DNA of 64,000 nt from Candidatus Nitrosotalea bavarica (lineage in GTDB: Archaea; Thermoproteota; Nitrososphaeria; Nitrososphaerales; Nitrosopumilaceae): NCBI RefSeq assembly GCF_900167955.1, contig NZ_FUYK01000007.1:304252-368251 (forward strand). The letters are read 5' to 3'. Within the stretch, counting starts at the first letter, position 1. Each line of letters starts with the position of its first letter. This document shows positions 51,057 through 60,027 of this stretch, piece by piece. The notes below the pieces were generated by a model, which worked only from the letters and a program-made list of their open reading frames with translations, was not told the origin of the DNA and ran no database searches. The position numbers and the translations under genes were made by a program.

Positions 51057-51917
51057 TTGGCAAAGATTCTACAACCTTTAATTGTTAAGAGCTTTATACC
51101 TGCACGAAAGACCTTATCTAGAAAAGGTGATAACGGGAAAGTCCTAGTTCTTGGTGGAAATTATCTCTATCACGGAGCTCCAATACTGTCATCTATTGCA
51201 GCATTACGGGCAGGATCTGATCTGGTATACACATGTGTTCCAAAAATTAATGTAATGTCAACTCGTGCCTTCTCTCCAAATCTTATTGTTGTACCATTAG
51301 TTGATGTCAAACTTACTAGAGGCTCAGTCCAGAAATTACTTGGAATTATACCAAAAGAACTGGATTCTGCCACAATGGGGATGGGTCTTGGAATTCAAGA
51401 CCGTGAAGCAATAAAAATTCTGATTCGTTCTCTTTTAGATAGGGCAGTTATGATCTCACTTGACGCAAGTTGTCTAGTGCCTGAAATTCTTCCAGATATA
51501 CAAGACAAAAAAGTAGTAGTGACACCTCATGCCGGAGAGTTTAGGAGACTCTTTGGAGAGATGCCTCCAGATAATGTAAAACAGAGAACTGTCATGGTTG
51601 AAAAATATGCTAAAGACAATGGTGTGACCATATTGCTAAAAGGTCCAACAGATGTTGTATCTGATGGAACTCAGACATATCTGAATCCAAAAAATATTGC
51701 TGCCATGACTGTGGGAGGAACAGGAGATGTACTATCTGGAGTTGTCGCGGCAATGCTTGCAAAAAATAAAAATCCTGTACAAGCAGCTTCTGCAGCAGTG
51801 TTTGTTAATGGAAAATCTGGATATTTGGCACAAAAAAAATATGGTCTGCATATTATGGCTACAGATTTATTGGATTTTATACCATTTGCAATGAAATCAT
51901 TTGATAAAGTGAAATAA
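51057..51917 (+). CDS. nnrD: ADP/ATP-dependent NAD(P)H-hydrate dehydratase
   Basis: This protein has 286 residues from a TTG. It is a ribokinase-like fold with GNYLYHGAPILSSIAALRAG, TPHAGEFRRLFG and the nucleotide/catalytic motif VGGTGDVLSGVVAAML. It repairs hydrated NAD(P)H. Bacterial and many archaeal versions are fused to the epimerase NnrE; here the dehydratase stands alone and nnrE is not seen in the window. It lies between trmI and the M20 peptidase with very short gaps (8 and 3 bases). Confidence 0.93.
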   Translation: MAKILQPLIVKSFIPARKTLSRKGDNGKVLVLGGNYLYHGAPILSSIAALRAGSDLVYTCVPKINVMSTRAFSPNLIVVPLVDVKLTRGSVQKLLGIIPKELDSATMGMGLGIQDREAIKILIRSLLDRAVMISLDASCLVPEILPDIQDKKVVVTPHAGEFRRLFGEMPPDNVKQRTVMVEKYAKDNGVTILLKGPTDVVSDGTQTYLNPKNIAAMTVGGTGDVLSGVVAAMLAKNKNPVQAASAAVFVNGKSGYLAQKKYGLHIMATDLLDFIPFAMKSFDKVK

Positions 51918-51920
51918 TTT

Positions 51921-53270
51921 ATGCAAGAAAACTATGTTGACAAGAATTTTTCAAGTCTAGTTTCTGATTTACAAAAACTAATACAACAGCCAAGTATTTC
52001 AGCAAAAAATCTGGGACTAGAAGAATGTGCTGGATTGATTGTTCAAATGATGAAAAAATCTGGCATACCTACAGAAATACTTCGTATCAAAAAAGGAATT
52101 CCGTCTGCCATATATGGCGAAGTCAAATCAAAACAAAATCCTGACAAGACACTACTTTTCTATAATCATTATGACGTCCAGCCCGAAGAGCCTCTTGAAC
52201 TGTGGGATGATAAACCGTTTAGCGGAAAAATTAAAGGAAACAAGATTTACGGAAGAGGTTCTGCTGATGACAAGGGCGAATTAATTACTCGAATAAAAGC
52301 AGTAGAGTCATTTCTAAAAACAACAGGTGATGTTCCTTGTAACATTAAATTTTTCATCGAAGGCGAGGAAGAGATTGGAAGCGTACACATTGAGGAATAT
52401 TTGAAAAAATATGAAAAGAAACTGTCATGTGATGCAGTTATCTGGGAATTTGGTTATGTGGATGAAAAGAATAGGCCAATAATCAGTCTTGGAATGAAGG
52501 GTCTTCTTTATGTAGAATTGTCTAAAAAAGAATCAATACGAGATGCACATTCTAGCCTAGCAGTAATTATAGAAAATCCTGCTTGGAGGCTAGTTGAGGC
52601 ATTACAGACACTTCGCGATATGGATGGTACAATACTGATAAAAGATTGGTACAAAGAGGTAGACAAATTTACAAAAGAAGATCTTTTGATTATAAACTCT
52701 GAACCATTTGATGAAAATTCATTCAAAAAAGAATATGGTATTAGAAAATTTGTTGGAAATAAAAAAGGTATAGAAATAAAAAAAGCACTTGTAGGAGATC
52801 CAACGTGTAACATAGCAGGATTCACATCTGGTTATGAAGGACCTGGTGCAAAGACTGTCTTACCTTCCAAGGCATTGGTAAAAATTGATTTTAGATTAAT
52901 TCCAAAAATGGAGCCACAAAAACAATTGCTTAGATTGAAGAAACATCTTAAAGAAAATGGATTTGGTGATATTGAAGTTAAACTGATTCATGGCGAGGCT
53001 GCAGCTAGGACAAAGATTTCTGATCCTTTTGTTAAAACCGTAAAAAAGGCAGCAGATGAATCATTTGGAACGTCTGTACTCAGTGTCTCTTCTGCAGGAA
53101 CAGGTCCAATGTTTTCATTTGTTAAATTTCTAAAATCTCCATGTATTGCAATAGGAAGTACGTATGTTTTTGCACGAATCCACTCGCCCAATGAATTTGC
53201 AAGAATTGACTTGTTGAGGAAAACTACAAAATGCATGTGCAAAATAATTAGAAATTTTGCGTCACAATAG
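51921..53270 (+). CDS. M20-family metallopeptidase / dipeptidase
   Basis: This protein has 449 residues. Metal-binding motifs of M20 are present: FYNHYDVQPEEPLELW (His/Asp), YGRGSADDKGEL (bridging Asp), EGEEEIGS (catalytic Glu pair) and a late IHSPNEFAR (His). It resembles CNDP/DapE-type dipeptidases. The lid dimerisation domain is inserted at ~190-330. The likely activity is hydrolysis of dipeptides or N-acyl amino acids; specificity is unknown. It is the last gene of the trmI-nnrD operon. Confidence 0.9.
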   Translation: MQENYVDKNFSSLVSDLQKLIQQPSISAKNLGLEECAGLIVQMMKKSGIPTEILRIKKGIPSAIYGEVKSKQNPDKTLLFYNHYDVQPEEPLELWDDKPFSGKIKGNKIYGRGSADDKGELITRIKAVESFLKTTGDVPCNIKFFIEGEEEIGSVHIEEYLKKYEKKLSCDAVIWEFGYVDEKNRPIISLGMKGLLYVELSKKESIRDAHSSLAVIIENPAWRLVEALQTLRDMDGTILIKDWYKEVDKFTKEDLLIINSEPFDENSFKKEYGIRKFVGNKKGIEIKKALVGDPTCNIAGFTSGYEGPGAKTVLPSKALVKIDFRLIPKMEPQKQLLRLKKHLKENGFGDIEVKLIHGEAAARTKISDPFVKTVKKAADESFGTSVLSVSSAGTGPMFSFVKFLKSPCIAIGSTYVFARIHSPNEFARIDLLRKTTKCMCKIIRNFASQ

Positions 53271-53389
53271 GTTTTATGAAATCTGATTTTCGAAAAGATT
53301 GGAAATTATCTGATCTTTTGCCTCTAGATAATTGATCTGTGCATGATAATACAGAAAGGCCTTTATTGTGCTCATTTTGAAGTTCAAAC

Positions 53390-53983
53390 ATGGCTTACAT
53401 GTACATGCCAGGAGCTACCGCAGTCGGTATTACTTATGATGGTGGAGTAGTTATGGCAAGTGAGAGAAGAATCGCTTATGGTAATTTTGTGGTAAGCAAG
53501 ACTACAAAGAAGACATTCAAGATTACTGACTTTGTTGGCGCATGCTGTGCTGGAATGGTTGCAGATATGCAGGTTTTAGCAATGCAGATGAGGGCAATGA
53601 CCAAGATTAGAAAGATGGAGCTCAAACGTGAAATTCCTCCAAACTCTGTAGCAAAGATGATGTCTAGTTTAATGTACGAGCGAAGATATTATCCACTGAT
53701 GACCCAAGTCATAGTTGGAGGAGTGGACGGTGAAGCAGTAATTTACACATTAGATCCGCTAGGTTCTGTTTTACCTGATGATTATGCCGCAGTAGGAACT
53801 GGTGCAGAGATGGCACTTGGGGTTCTTGACCAAGAATTCAAACCAAAGATGAGTGAACAGGATGCTGTAAAACTGGCAGTCAAGTCCATAAGATCTGCAA
53901 TTATGAGAGACAACGCAAGTGGAGATGGAATAGACGTACTTGTAGTTGACAAGAACGGAACACGAGAAACCACTGAAAAATAG
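53390..53983 (+). CDS. psmB: Proteasome beta subunit lacking the catalytic Thr1
   Basis: This protein has 197 residues. A short propeptide-like start (MAYMYMPG) precedes ATAVGITYDGG. Canonical beta subunits are cleaved to G|TTTVG; here the residue aligned to Thr1 is Ala9. Glu17 and Lys33 of the active-site numbering (SERR and TKKTF) are kept, as is the SGDGIDVLVV region. So this is probably a structural, non-proteolytic beta subunit that assembles with an active one encoded elsewhere, as in Sulfolobales. The ATG at 53390 is supported by a short AT-rich promoter-like spacer. Confidence 0.9.
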   Translation: MAYMYMPGATAVGITYDGGVVMASERRIAYGNFVVSKTTKKTFKITDFVGACCAGMVADMQVLAMQMRAMTKIRKMELKREIPPNSVAKMMSSLMYERRYYPLMTQVIVGGVDGEAVIYTLDPLGSVLPDDYAAVGTGAEMALGVLDQEFKPKMSEQDAVKLAVKSIRSAIMRDNASGDGIDVLVVDKNGTRETTEK

Positions 53984-53988
53984 TTTGT

Positions 53989-54465
53989 TTACTTTTTAAT
54001 TAGTTTGGCAGATTCCCAATATTTATCAGAAATGTAATGCAAGTTCTTTACAACTTCGCCTTTTGTTATGGTTGACATCTCATCACTTGATACTAGAGCT
54101 TTTCCAATTGAAAGAAACTTGTTGTGTGCTTCTTCAACCACGCAAATTATGTCGTCTTTTTGAAATTCTGAAAAATTTTTAATTCCAGGACGCATTACAT
54201 TGGCTCCGTTACAAACAAATTTTATGGCTCCTGCATCAACTACTACTTTGGGGAATTTTTCTAAAAGCCCTATCTCTGAAAGAAATGGGAGGTAGATTTC
54301 TCCTATTCGTATGGCCATTATACTATCTCCAGTTATCAAGCTGGTACTATCATCAAGTTCATGTAACACCAATGTCTTTGCTTTTGGTAACTCGATATGC
54401 CACTGTTTAGTCATTTTATCCATGACTTCTGAAATGTCACTTTTGGATATGTTATGCGATTTCAA
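53989..54465 (-). CDS. PUA-domain RNA-binding protein (MCTS1-like)
   Basis: This protein has 158 residues. An N-terminal pre-PUA domain (ISEVMDKMTKQWHIELPKAK) is followed by a C-terminal PUA domain (~75-155) with FPKVVVDAGAIKFVCNGANV and MRPGIKNF. This two-domain layout matches archaeal MCT-1/Tma20-like proteins involved in translation or RNA modification. It overlaps the homoserine dehydrogenase 3' end by 14 bases on the same strand and is convergent with psmB. Confidence 0.85.
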   Translation of the reverse strand: MKSHNISKSDISEVMDKMTKQWHIELPKAKTLVLHELDDSTSLITGDSIMAIRIGEIYLPFLSEIGLLEKFPKVVVDAGAIKFVCNGANVMRPGIKNFSEFQKDDIICVVEEAHNKFLSIGKALVSSDEMSTITKGEVVKNLHYISDKYWESAKLIKK

Positions 54466-55471
54466 TTCTCGACATTTCCTGTTTGATATCTAACAAATCA
54501 CGTAAAATAGAACTGGCTGTTTCTATGCCTCCGGCACCACGTCCAATTATTGTCTGCTGACCCGAGTGCTCGGAATTAAACGTGATGGCATTCAGAGTAC
54601 CATTGACACACATTGGATCATCAAGAGGTATCTCCTTTGGTGATACTACTAATTCTCTATCACATGAAGCAATCAATTTTACTGCACAATCATGCGATGT
54701 TGCCTTTTTAATATCTGATGTAGTAACGTCTCTAATTCCTATTCTTTTAATGTCTTTTATGGTTACTTTCATGTCCATTATCCAGTTTGCAAGTATGACA
54801 AGTTTTGCGGCAGCATCAAAACCATCTATGTCAAGTGACTCGTCTGCCTCTACGTATCCTTTCTTCTTTGCATCTGCAAGAGCTGCCTTGAATGTTAACC
54901 CTGTTGCCATGTTTGTCAGTATATAGTTAGTAGTACCATTTAGAATTCCTTGAAATGACACTATACGTTCTCCGCGCAAACTGTTTTTTGCATAGTCTAG
55001 AATTGGTGTACCGCCTCCCACGGTTCCACTAAATTTTAACTGGACTTGATTGTATGTTGCCAATTCGATCAATGAGGGAAATGCAAGAGCTAGCGGTCCT
55101 TTATTTACTGTAATGACATGTAATCCTTTTTTCATTGCACTTACAATGTGTGACATGCCAGGCTCTGCATCTTTGTAGTTGCTCGGAGTGGTTTCAATTA
55201 GTACCTCTGCATCCATTCCATTTATCATGTCTAGACCGTTTGCATCTTTTTCCTTGTTGTGATATTTTCTTATATTTCCATATTTTTTCTTCACCTCTAA
55301 CAATCTGTTTAAATCAAGACCTGCAGAAGATGCGGCTGAACCTTTTGAATCGAAGACTCCTACTATTCTTGGCTTTAATCCATGTTTTGCATATAGATCC
55401 TCTGATCTAGAAAGTAATAATTTTGCAAAACTTTGCCCAACAACTCCAAAACCTGATAATATTATTCGCAA
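54452..55471 (-). CDS. hom: Homoserine dehydrogenase
   Basis: This protein has 339 residues. From the TTG at 55471 the product begins RIILSGFGVVGQSFAKLL, the NAD(P)-binding strand right at the start; the frame is open back to 55495. Catalytic text GTVGGGTPILDYAKNSLRGE and ILNGTTNYIL, then DESLDIDGFDAAAKL, are typical. No ACT domain is present. It reduces aspartate semialdehyde to homoserine for threonine and methionine. The PUA gene is coupled to its end. Confidence 0.93.
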   Translation of the reverse strand: MRIILSGFGVVGQSFAKLLLSRSEDLYAKHGLKPRIVGVFDSKGSAASSAGLDLNRLLEVKKKYGNIRKYHNKEKDANGLDMINGMDAEVLIETTPSNYKDAEPGMSHIVSAMKKGLHVITVNKGPLALAFPSLIELATYNQVQLKFSGTVGGGTPILDYAKNSLRGERIVSFQGILNGTTNYILTNMATGLTFKAALADAKKKGYVEADESLDIDGFDAAAKLVILANWIMDMKVTIKDIKRIGIRDVTTSDIKKATSHDCAVKLIASCDRELVVSPKEIPLDDPMCVNGTLNAITFNSEHSGQQTIIGRGAGGIETASSILRDLLDIKQEMSRIEIA

Positions 55472-55554
55472 TATCCACAAGACACATTTTGGCATTAATT
55501 AAGATTGACGAATTCTAAGATTACTTTATTAAAGCATTATATGGGAATTAACTT

Positions 55555-56211
55555 GTGAAATCAAAAAAGTATGTTTATTTGGGAATATCGGGTGCCGCAA
55601 TAGCTGCTGTTATAATTATAATTACTCAGTTCCACATTTTTCCATCTGAGGATCAAAATAACCCGCAATCTAGTCAAGTTGCATTTCTTGATTTTTCATA
55701 TGATGAGGAAAACTCCGATCTCAAATCTACCTTGGCGACATATCATATCAATATGACAAAACCAATTACTCTGAGTACTCAAACTGACGTTCGTCAATAT
55801 TGTAATTTTCTTACTGATCCAACAAAGCAGGCTCTTGTGACATATTGTACTTCTACCGATCTTAAAGATAATCAAGGATTTCTTGGGGACATTAGCATGT
55901 TAGGCTCACCAGATGTACCTGGAATTGTTGTAGTGGCATTGCAGTCAAATCCAGTATTGTCCAACTATAATGATGTAAAAACTGTTTTTGGAGTCGCTCT
56001 CAATAGTACTATATGTCCATGCTGGGAAAAGGAATCACCTGGCGGATTTACCTCCTTAAATTCATTGTTAGACAAATTACTTTCTACACACAAGACTACT
56101 GCAGAACCTACTACTAGTACTCCTACACTTCCATTGGGAAACAAGCATTTCAAGATTGAACTTACCACAAACGAAAACGGCTATCTTTGGAAACTTCTTG
56201 TAGCCAAGTAA
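55555..56211 (+). CDS. Exported hypothetical protein with Cys pair
   Basis: This protein has 218 residues from a GTG. An N-terminal signal-anchor (~8-28) precedes an exported domain of ~130 residues with YCNFLTDPT, VTYCTSTDLK and a CPCWEKESPGG motif, then a Thr/Pro linker and a short C-terminal beta segment (FKIELTTNENGYLWKLLVAK). I do not recognise the family. The CxC and other Cys may form disulfides or bind metal outside the cell. It lies before the TSUP gene on the same strand. Confidence 0.6.
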   Translation: MKSKKYVYLGISGAAIAAVIIIITQFHIFPSEDQNNPQSSQVAFLDFSYDEENSDLKSTLATYHINMTKPITLSTQTDVRQYCNFLTDPTKQALVTYCTSTDLKDNQGFLGDISMLGSPDVPGIVVVALQSNPVLSNYNDVKTVFGVALNSTICPCWEKESPGGFTSLNSLLDKLLSTHKTTAEPTTSTPTLPLGNKHFKIELTTNENGYLWKLLVAK

Positions 56212-56284
56212 TTAACTCAATATCTTGGTTTACGAAGGTTGACGTGACTCTTTAATCTGTGGAAAATATCTTTTGGTGTTATAG

Positions 56285-57043
56285 TTGTTTGAATATTTGT
56301 GGCTCTTGCCACTTGGTTTTGTAGCCGGCATAGTGGGGTCTATGATAGGTCTTGGAGGGGGATTCATCGTAGTACCAGTATTGACATTTTTTGGATTCTC
56401 ACCAACTCTTGCAGCAAGTGATAGTCTATTTGCAGCTTTTGCTAATTCTATAGCATCTACTGCATCATATTCTAGACAAAAAAGAATAGTATATTCCCTT
56501 GGCATCAAACTTGCACTTATCTCGATACCTGGAACAATTCTGGGTGCGTATATTTCAGATCAAGTCTCTCCACCTCTATTCAAATTATTATTTGGACTTG
56601 TTCTTGTAGCGTCTTGTGTCTACATTTACATGCGAAGAAAAATGGAATCAAGAGAATATAATTTATCAAAACAAATAATGCTTCTTGTAGTAGGCGCAAG
56701 TTTCTTCGCAGGTGTAATCTCTAGTCTATTTGGAATTGGAGGTGGTGTTGTTTTTGTTCCTTTGATGGTAATTGCAATTGGATTATCAATGAAACTGGCC
56801 GCGCCCACATCTCAATTCATTCTAATGTTTGCATCTGCTTCTGGCATGATAATGCACTCCATACTAGGTCATCCTAATTATTATGAGGCAGGAATGCTTT
56901 CGATAGGATCTTTCATAGGTGGTATGATTGGAAGTAAACTGTCTACACGCATTAATGAGATGAAACTTAGAATATTTGTAACTATAGTAATTGCGGCTAC
57001 TGCAGTTAAACTGATTATTGATGCACTGGGGCGTCCTTTTTAA
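56285..57043 (+). CDS. TSUP (TauE/SafE) family membrane permease
   Basis: This protein has 252 residues from a TTG with seven to eight hydrophobic segments in two homologous halves. Each half has the TSUP glycine motif (GSMIGLGGGFIVVPVL and SSLFGIGGGVVFVPLM). Family members move sulfite, sulfoacetate or other organosulfur anions. The substrate cannot be read from sequence; the sulfur cluster is 15 kb away, so linkage is weak. Its 3' end overlaps the convergent MaoC-like gene by 29 bases. Confidence 0.85.
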   Translation: MFEYLWLLPLGFVAGIVGSMIGLGGGFIVVPVLTFFGFSPTLAASDSLFAAFANSIASTASYSRQKRIVYSLGIKLALISIPGTILGAYISDQVSPPLFKLLFGLVLVASCVYIYMRRKMESREYNLSKQIMLLVVGASFFAGVISSLFGIGGGVVFVPLMVIAIGLSMKLAAPTSQFILMFASASGMIMHSILGHPNYYEAGMLSIGSFIGGMIGSKLSTRINEMKLRIFVTIVIAATAVKLIIDALGRPF

Positions 57044-57479
57044 TATGGTAGAGATTTTTCTTTGAAATTACAACTACCTTTCCATCATCATTTACTCCTT
57101 CAAAATCTATTCCTATTAATCCAAATTCTTCGTTGAGTTCTTTCTTCTCTGAAATTCTAAATTTTATCTTTAATTTCTCATCTGTAAAAAGCGGTTTTAG
57201 AAATCTAGTCTGTCTGTTATTCCAACTCGGGTCTCCATCTATTCCATAGAAAATTAAAAGATTTCCATACATTTCTTCTAATTTTGTAAACTCTCCTTCA
57301 ATCTTTGATAAAATGGCCCTTCCTGAAACCACTCGTTTCTCCTTACTTGAAAATTCTTTATTTTCGTAAATTATGTTTTTAATTCCTGAAAATGAAAGAT
57401 AATTGTCAAGTTCTGAAGGGGATATTTTACATTCTGAATGAAACTCATCACCGACGTTTAATTGGCTGAATTTTTTCAT
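57015..57479 (-). CDS. MaoC-like hot-dog domain protein
   Basis: This protein has 154 residues. A single hot-dog fold with a MaoC-like start (FSQLNVGDEFHSECKISPSE) and RVVSGRAILSKIEGEFTKL where the hydratase motif lies. The catalytic D-x4-H of R-hydratases is not clear (here IYENKEF), so enoyl-CoA hydratase activity is uncertain. It begins at the last base of the preceding double-SDR gene (57479), so the two are coupled and probably work on the same pathway. Confidence 0.7.
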   Translation of the reverse strand: MKKFSQLNVGDEFHSECKISPSELDNYLSFSGIKNIIYENKEFSSKEKRVVSGRAILSKIEGEFTKLEEMYGNLLIFYGIDGDPSWNNRQTRFLKPLFTDEKLKIKFRISEKKELNEEFGLIGIDFEGVNDDGKVVVISKKNLYHIKKDAPVHQ

Positions 57480-59266
57480 CAGGTTCTTGTTTCGTCTGGA
57501 TAGTAGATTACCTCGGCATTATTAATTGACTTTCCAGAAGTGAAATAATTGACTGCCTTGATTATGTTTTCATTGATTGGTTCTGTACCATCCACGCTTC
57601 CAGGTAGCACCAAGTAAATCCTAAGTTTTGATTTTAGAACATCACTTAGTTCTTGGTTTACTGTGGTTGTAAATGGTCTGAGGGCTCCTCTGAATACTTC
57701 TACTCTGGCTCTGTCTCCTCCAGTAACTTTGCCCCCTGATGGCATATCTGGTCCGATTACTATCATGATTCCTTCCTTGTTCTTGAAAAGTGGTGGATTC
57801 TTTGCTCCTCCTGGCACGAATATGTTGAGAGATTCTTGTAAAAAGATGGCAGGTGTGTTTATGAACTTGTCAACAAGGCCATCCCAATCCTTTCTCGATA
57901 AATCTACAAACTTGCCTACTTGTGGAACCTTTCCAGTTATGTACACTACAGTACTTATTGGCCCTATTTTCTGAGTTGCCGTGTTTAACATCCTCTTCAC
58001 ACTTTCTTGATTTGACAAATCCATTACATGGGAATGGAATTTTGATAATCGTTCTTCAGCAATCTTGGGACTTGTTTTTGAGATTAGAATTACTGTCTTT
58101 CCTCCACTATTTTCAACTTTTTGCGCTAGGAATTCAGTTCTTGCTATATCTGATTCATCTGTAGCGTCTACTGCAAATAACACAACTTTGGCATTAAAGT
58201 TTGGTTGAGTCTCTGGAATGGAACATGCAATGTGTGGCTTTACTGGATAAAATACGCGGTCTCCAGGTATGACTTTGCCATTTAGGATCTGCCCTATATT
58301 ATCATCACTTAGCATCAAAACAGTTTCAGCTACTTGTGGTTGTGTTAGAAACTGTTCATCTGCAATCATTTTACTAGTATTATTTTGAATTTTTTCTGCA
58401 ATCTGTTGAATTTTGGATAATAATGCCGAAATTGTTTTTTCTAAATTTTGTATGTCTGATTCAGAACTGACTGATTTTAATTTTGCGAGCTTTGATGCAG
58501 CTTTGTTAATTCCTTCTTTTACTATTTTTTCATCTTCTCCAAGTAATGGAAGTATGTCTACATTCACTATCTCTACTTCTTCTGGTGTAATACTTTCAAA
58601 ACCACTTACTCTCATAAACTCTGCAGCCGCTTTTGGATACACTGTTTTGTAAATCCTATCAGAGTGCACTGGTCCTGGATTTGTGGCTATTGATATGATT
58701 CTCTTGTCAGTAAGCTCCCATGACATTGCTTCAGCAAGTCTATTCTTTGCTCCCTGAGCTGCAGTGTATGGACTTCTGAATCTGTACGGTCGTTGTTCAT
58801 ACGGTCTCTCTTCAGTAAAGAATGTGGATATTGTTACTATTTTTGAGCCAGGCTTCATTGTTTTTATTGCCTGGGAAGATGTCCAAAATGTTCCAGTCAG
58901 ATGAATACCAACTGTACTCTTAAATTCAGAAATTGGGGAATTGGCAAAACATGTAACTGGTCCTGAAACTCCTGCATTGTTGACTACAATATCTACACCA
59001 CCATGTGACTTTTTGAGTTCGTCAAACATCTTTGAAACTCCATCCTCATCGCTTACATCCACACCCGAGAAAATTTTTACAAATGAACCGCTGTTTACTT
59101 TTAAAATTACTTGCTCTAATTCTTTGGCAGCCTCTTCAAGTGGCTCTCTTCTTCTTCCTAGAATTACTATATTTGCACCATTTTCTGCAAATTTCATAGC
59201 TATTGCCTTTCCTATTCCAGTTCCGCTTCCAGTTATGACTACAAGTTTATTTTGGAATTTTAGCAT
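57479..59266 (-). CDS. Two-domain SDR protein resembling the N-terminal half of bacterial malonyl-CoA reductase
   Basis: This protein has 595 residues from the ATG of MLKFQNKLVVITG (59266). SDR domain 1 has TGSGTGIG and NNAGVSG, then STFFTEERPYEQ and NPGPVHSDRIYKTV. The catalytic YxxxK appears as YTAAQ, Gln for Lys. A coiled-coil linker (~275-320) leads to domain 2, a Rossmann-like SDR without an obvious Gly motif. The order, and the SDRI segment, recall the N-terminal half of Chloroflexus Mcr. Function is unproven: a short-chain acyl semialdehyde reductase or a structural relative. Coupled to the MaoC-like gene. Confidence 0.7.
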   Translation of the reverse strand: MLKFQNKLVVITGSGTGIGKAIAMKFAENGANIVILGRRREPLEEAAKELEQVILKVNSGSFVKIFSGVDVSDEDGVSKMFDELKKSHGGVDIVVNNAGVSGPVTCFANSPISEFKSTVGIHLTGTFWTSSQAIKTMKPGSKIVTISTFFTEERPYEQRPYRFRSPYTAAQGAKNRLAEAMSWELTDKRIISIATNPGPVHSDRIYKTVYPKAAAEFMRVSGFESITPEEVEIVNVDILPLLGEDEKIVKEGINKAASKLAKLKSVSSESDIQNLEKTISALLSKIQQIAEKIQNNTSKMIADEQFLTQPQVAETVLMLSDDNIGQILNGKVIPGDRVFYPVKPHIACSIPETQPNFNAKVVLFAVDATDESDIARTEFLAQKVENSGGKTVILISKTSPKIAEERLSKFHSHVMDLSNQESVKRMLNTATQKIGPISTVVYITGKVPQVGKFVDLSRKDWDGLVDKFINTPAIFLQESLNIFVPGGAKNPPLFKNKEGIMIVIGPDMPSGGKVTGGDRARVEVFRGALRPFTTTVNQELSDVLKSKLRIYLVLPGSVDGTEPINENIIKAVNYFTSGKSINNAEVIYYPDETRT

Positions 59267-59389
59267 TTGATGTAATCTGAATATTTTTGGACTATTTAGA
59301 CGTTGTAGGTAAGTTGTGTGCAAGACCTATACTTGGGATCTTTGTAGGTATACAGACATATTTATTTGTGGGCTGGCCAAATTTCACAC

Positions 59390-59623
59390 ATGCACGATTC
59401 TGAATCTGATATGTTTCGCCCGATGAATAAAAATGAAGAATATTGTGAATCACTTAAAAAAATTGGTATTGATGCTGAGGCAAAACCACTTGATACAGAT
59501 GTAGAAAAAGAAGATTATTATTCAAAATATTTTGCAAATTCTCCTGCCATGGTAACAAATCATGGTGTTATCAAACTCAAAGGGTCTAACATCGATGAAG
59601 TACAAATAATTCAAAGGGGTTGA
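59390..59623 (+). CDS. Hypothetical protein (77 residues)
   Basis: From the ATG at 59390 the product starts MHDSESDMFRPMNKNEEYCE and is acidic and helical, ending IKLKGSNIDEVQIIQRG. No domain is recognised. ACATATTTATTTG about 25-35 bases upstream could be its TATA box, which favours this ATG over the GTG/TTG-type start at 59366. The next gene overlaps its stop (TTGA at 59620), so they are coupled. Divergent from the double-SDR gene. Confidence 0.6.
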   Translation: MHDSESDMFRPMNKNEEYCESLKKIGIDAEAKPLDTDVEKEDYYSKYFANSPAMVTNHGVIKLKGSNIDEVQIIQRG

Positions 59624-59625
59624 AA

Positions 59626-60027
59626 ATGACACAAGATCTTAATCCTGTACCATGGGGATCTCAAGACCGATTTCAAGCACACTTTATTGTAAAGACACAT
59701 CATGATGTATCTGAAGACGATTTTCTTGCAAGACCAAAACTTGAAACCAAAGGATATTTTGCTTCAAAGAGAGTAACTGGGGTCAGGTGGATTGGCTATA
59801 CTCTGGCAGATACTTTGAACTCTGATGCAGAACTTAAGAATATGATGACAAGATTATCATATGAAGACGCGCATATCACTGTCGAGCCAACTAAAGGCAA
59901 TATCCGAATTTATGGTAAGTGGAAAGATAGCTATAATTTTGCAATAACCAAAGAATTGTTTGCAGTGTATGATCGTATTGCTTCTCACATTAAAAGAGAG
60001 TTAGGCTCTCCACCAGTCCAAAGCTAA
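59626..60027 (+). CDS. Hypothetical protein (133 residues)
   Basis: From MTQDLNPVPWGSQDRFQAHF, alternating alpha/beta text and many Lys. ITVEPTKGNIRIYGKWKDSY and ELFAVYDRIASHIKREL are the clearest segments. I do not recognise the fold. A TTG at 59620 overlaps the preceding stop and is an alternative start. It converges on endA, overlapping its end by 27 bases. The coupling suggests it and the 59390 product act together. Confidence 0.6.
   Translation: MTQDLNPVPWGSQDRFQAHFIVKTHHDVSEDDFLARPKLETKGYFASKRVTGVRWIGYTLADTLNSDAELKNMMTRLSYEDAHITVEPTKGNIRIYGKWKDSYNFAITKELFAVYDRIASHIKRELGSPPVQS

Noticed and set aside
57479..59266. Firm call as malonyl-CoA reductase
   Set aside because: The YxxxK Lys is Gln and the second domain lacks clear catalytic motifs, so only resemblance of layout is supported.
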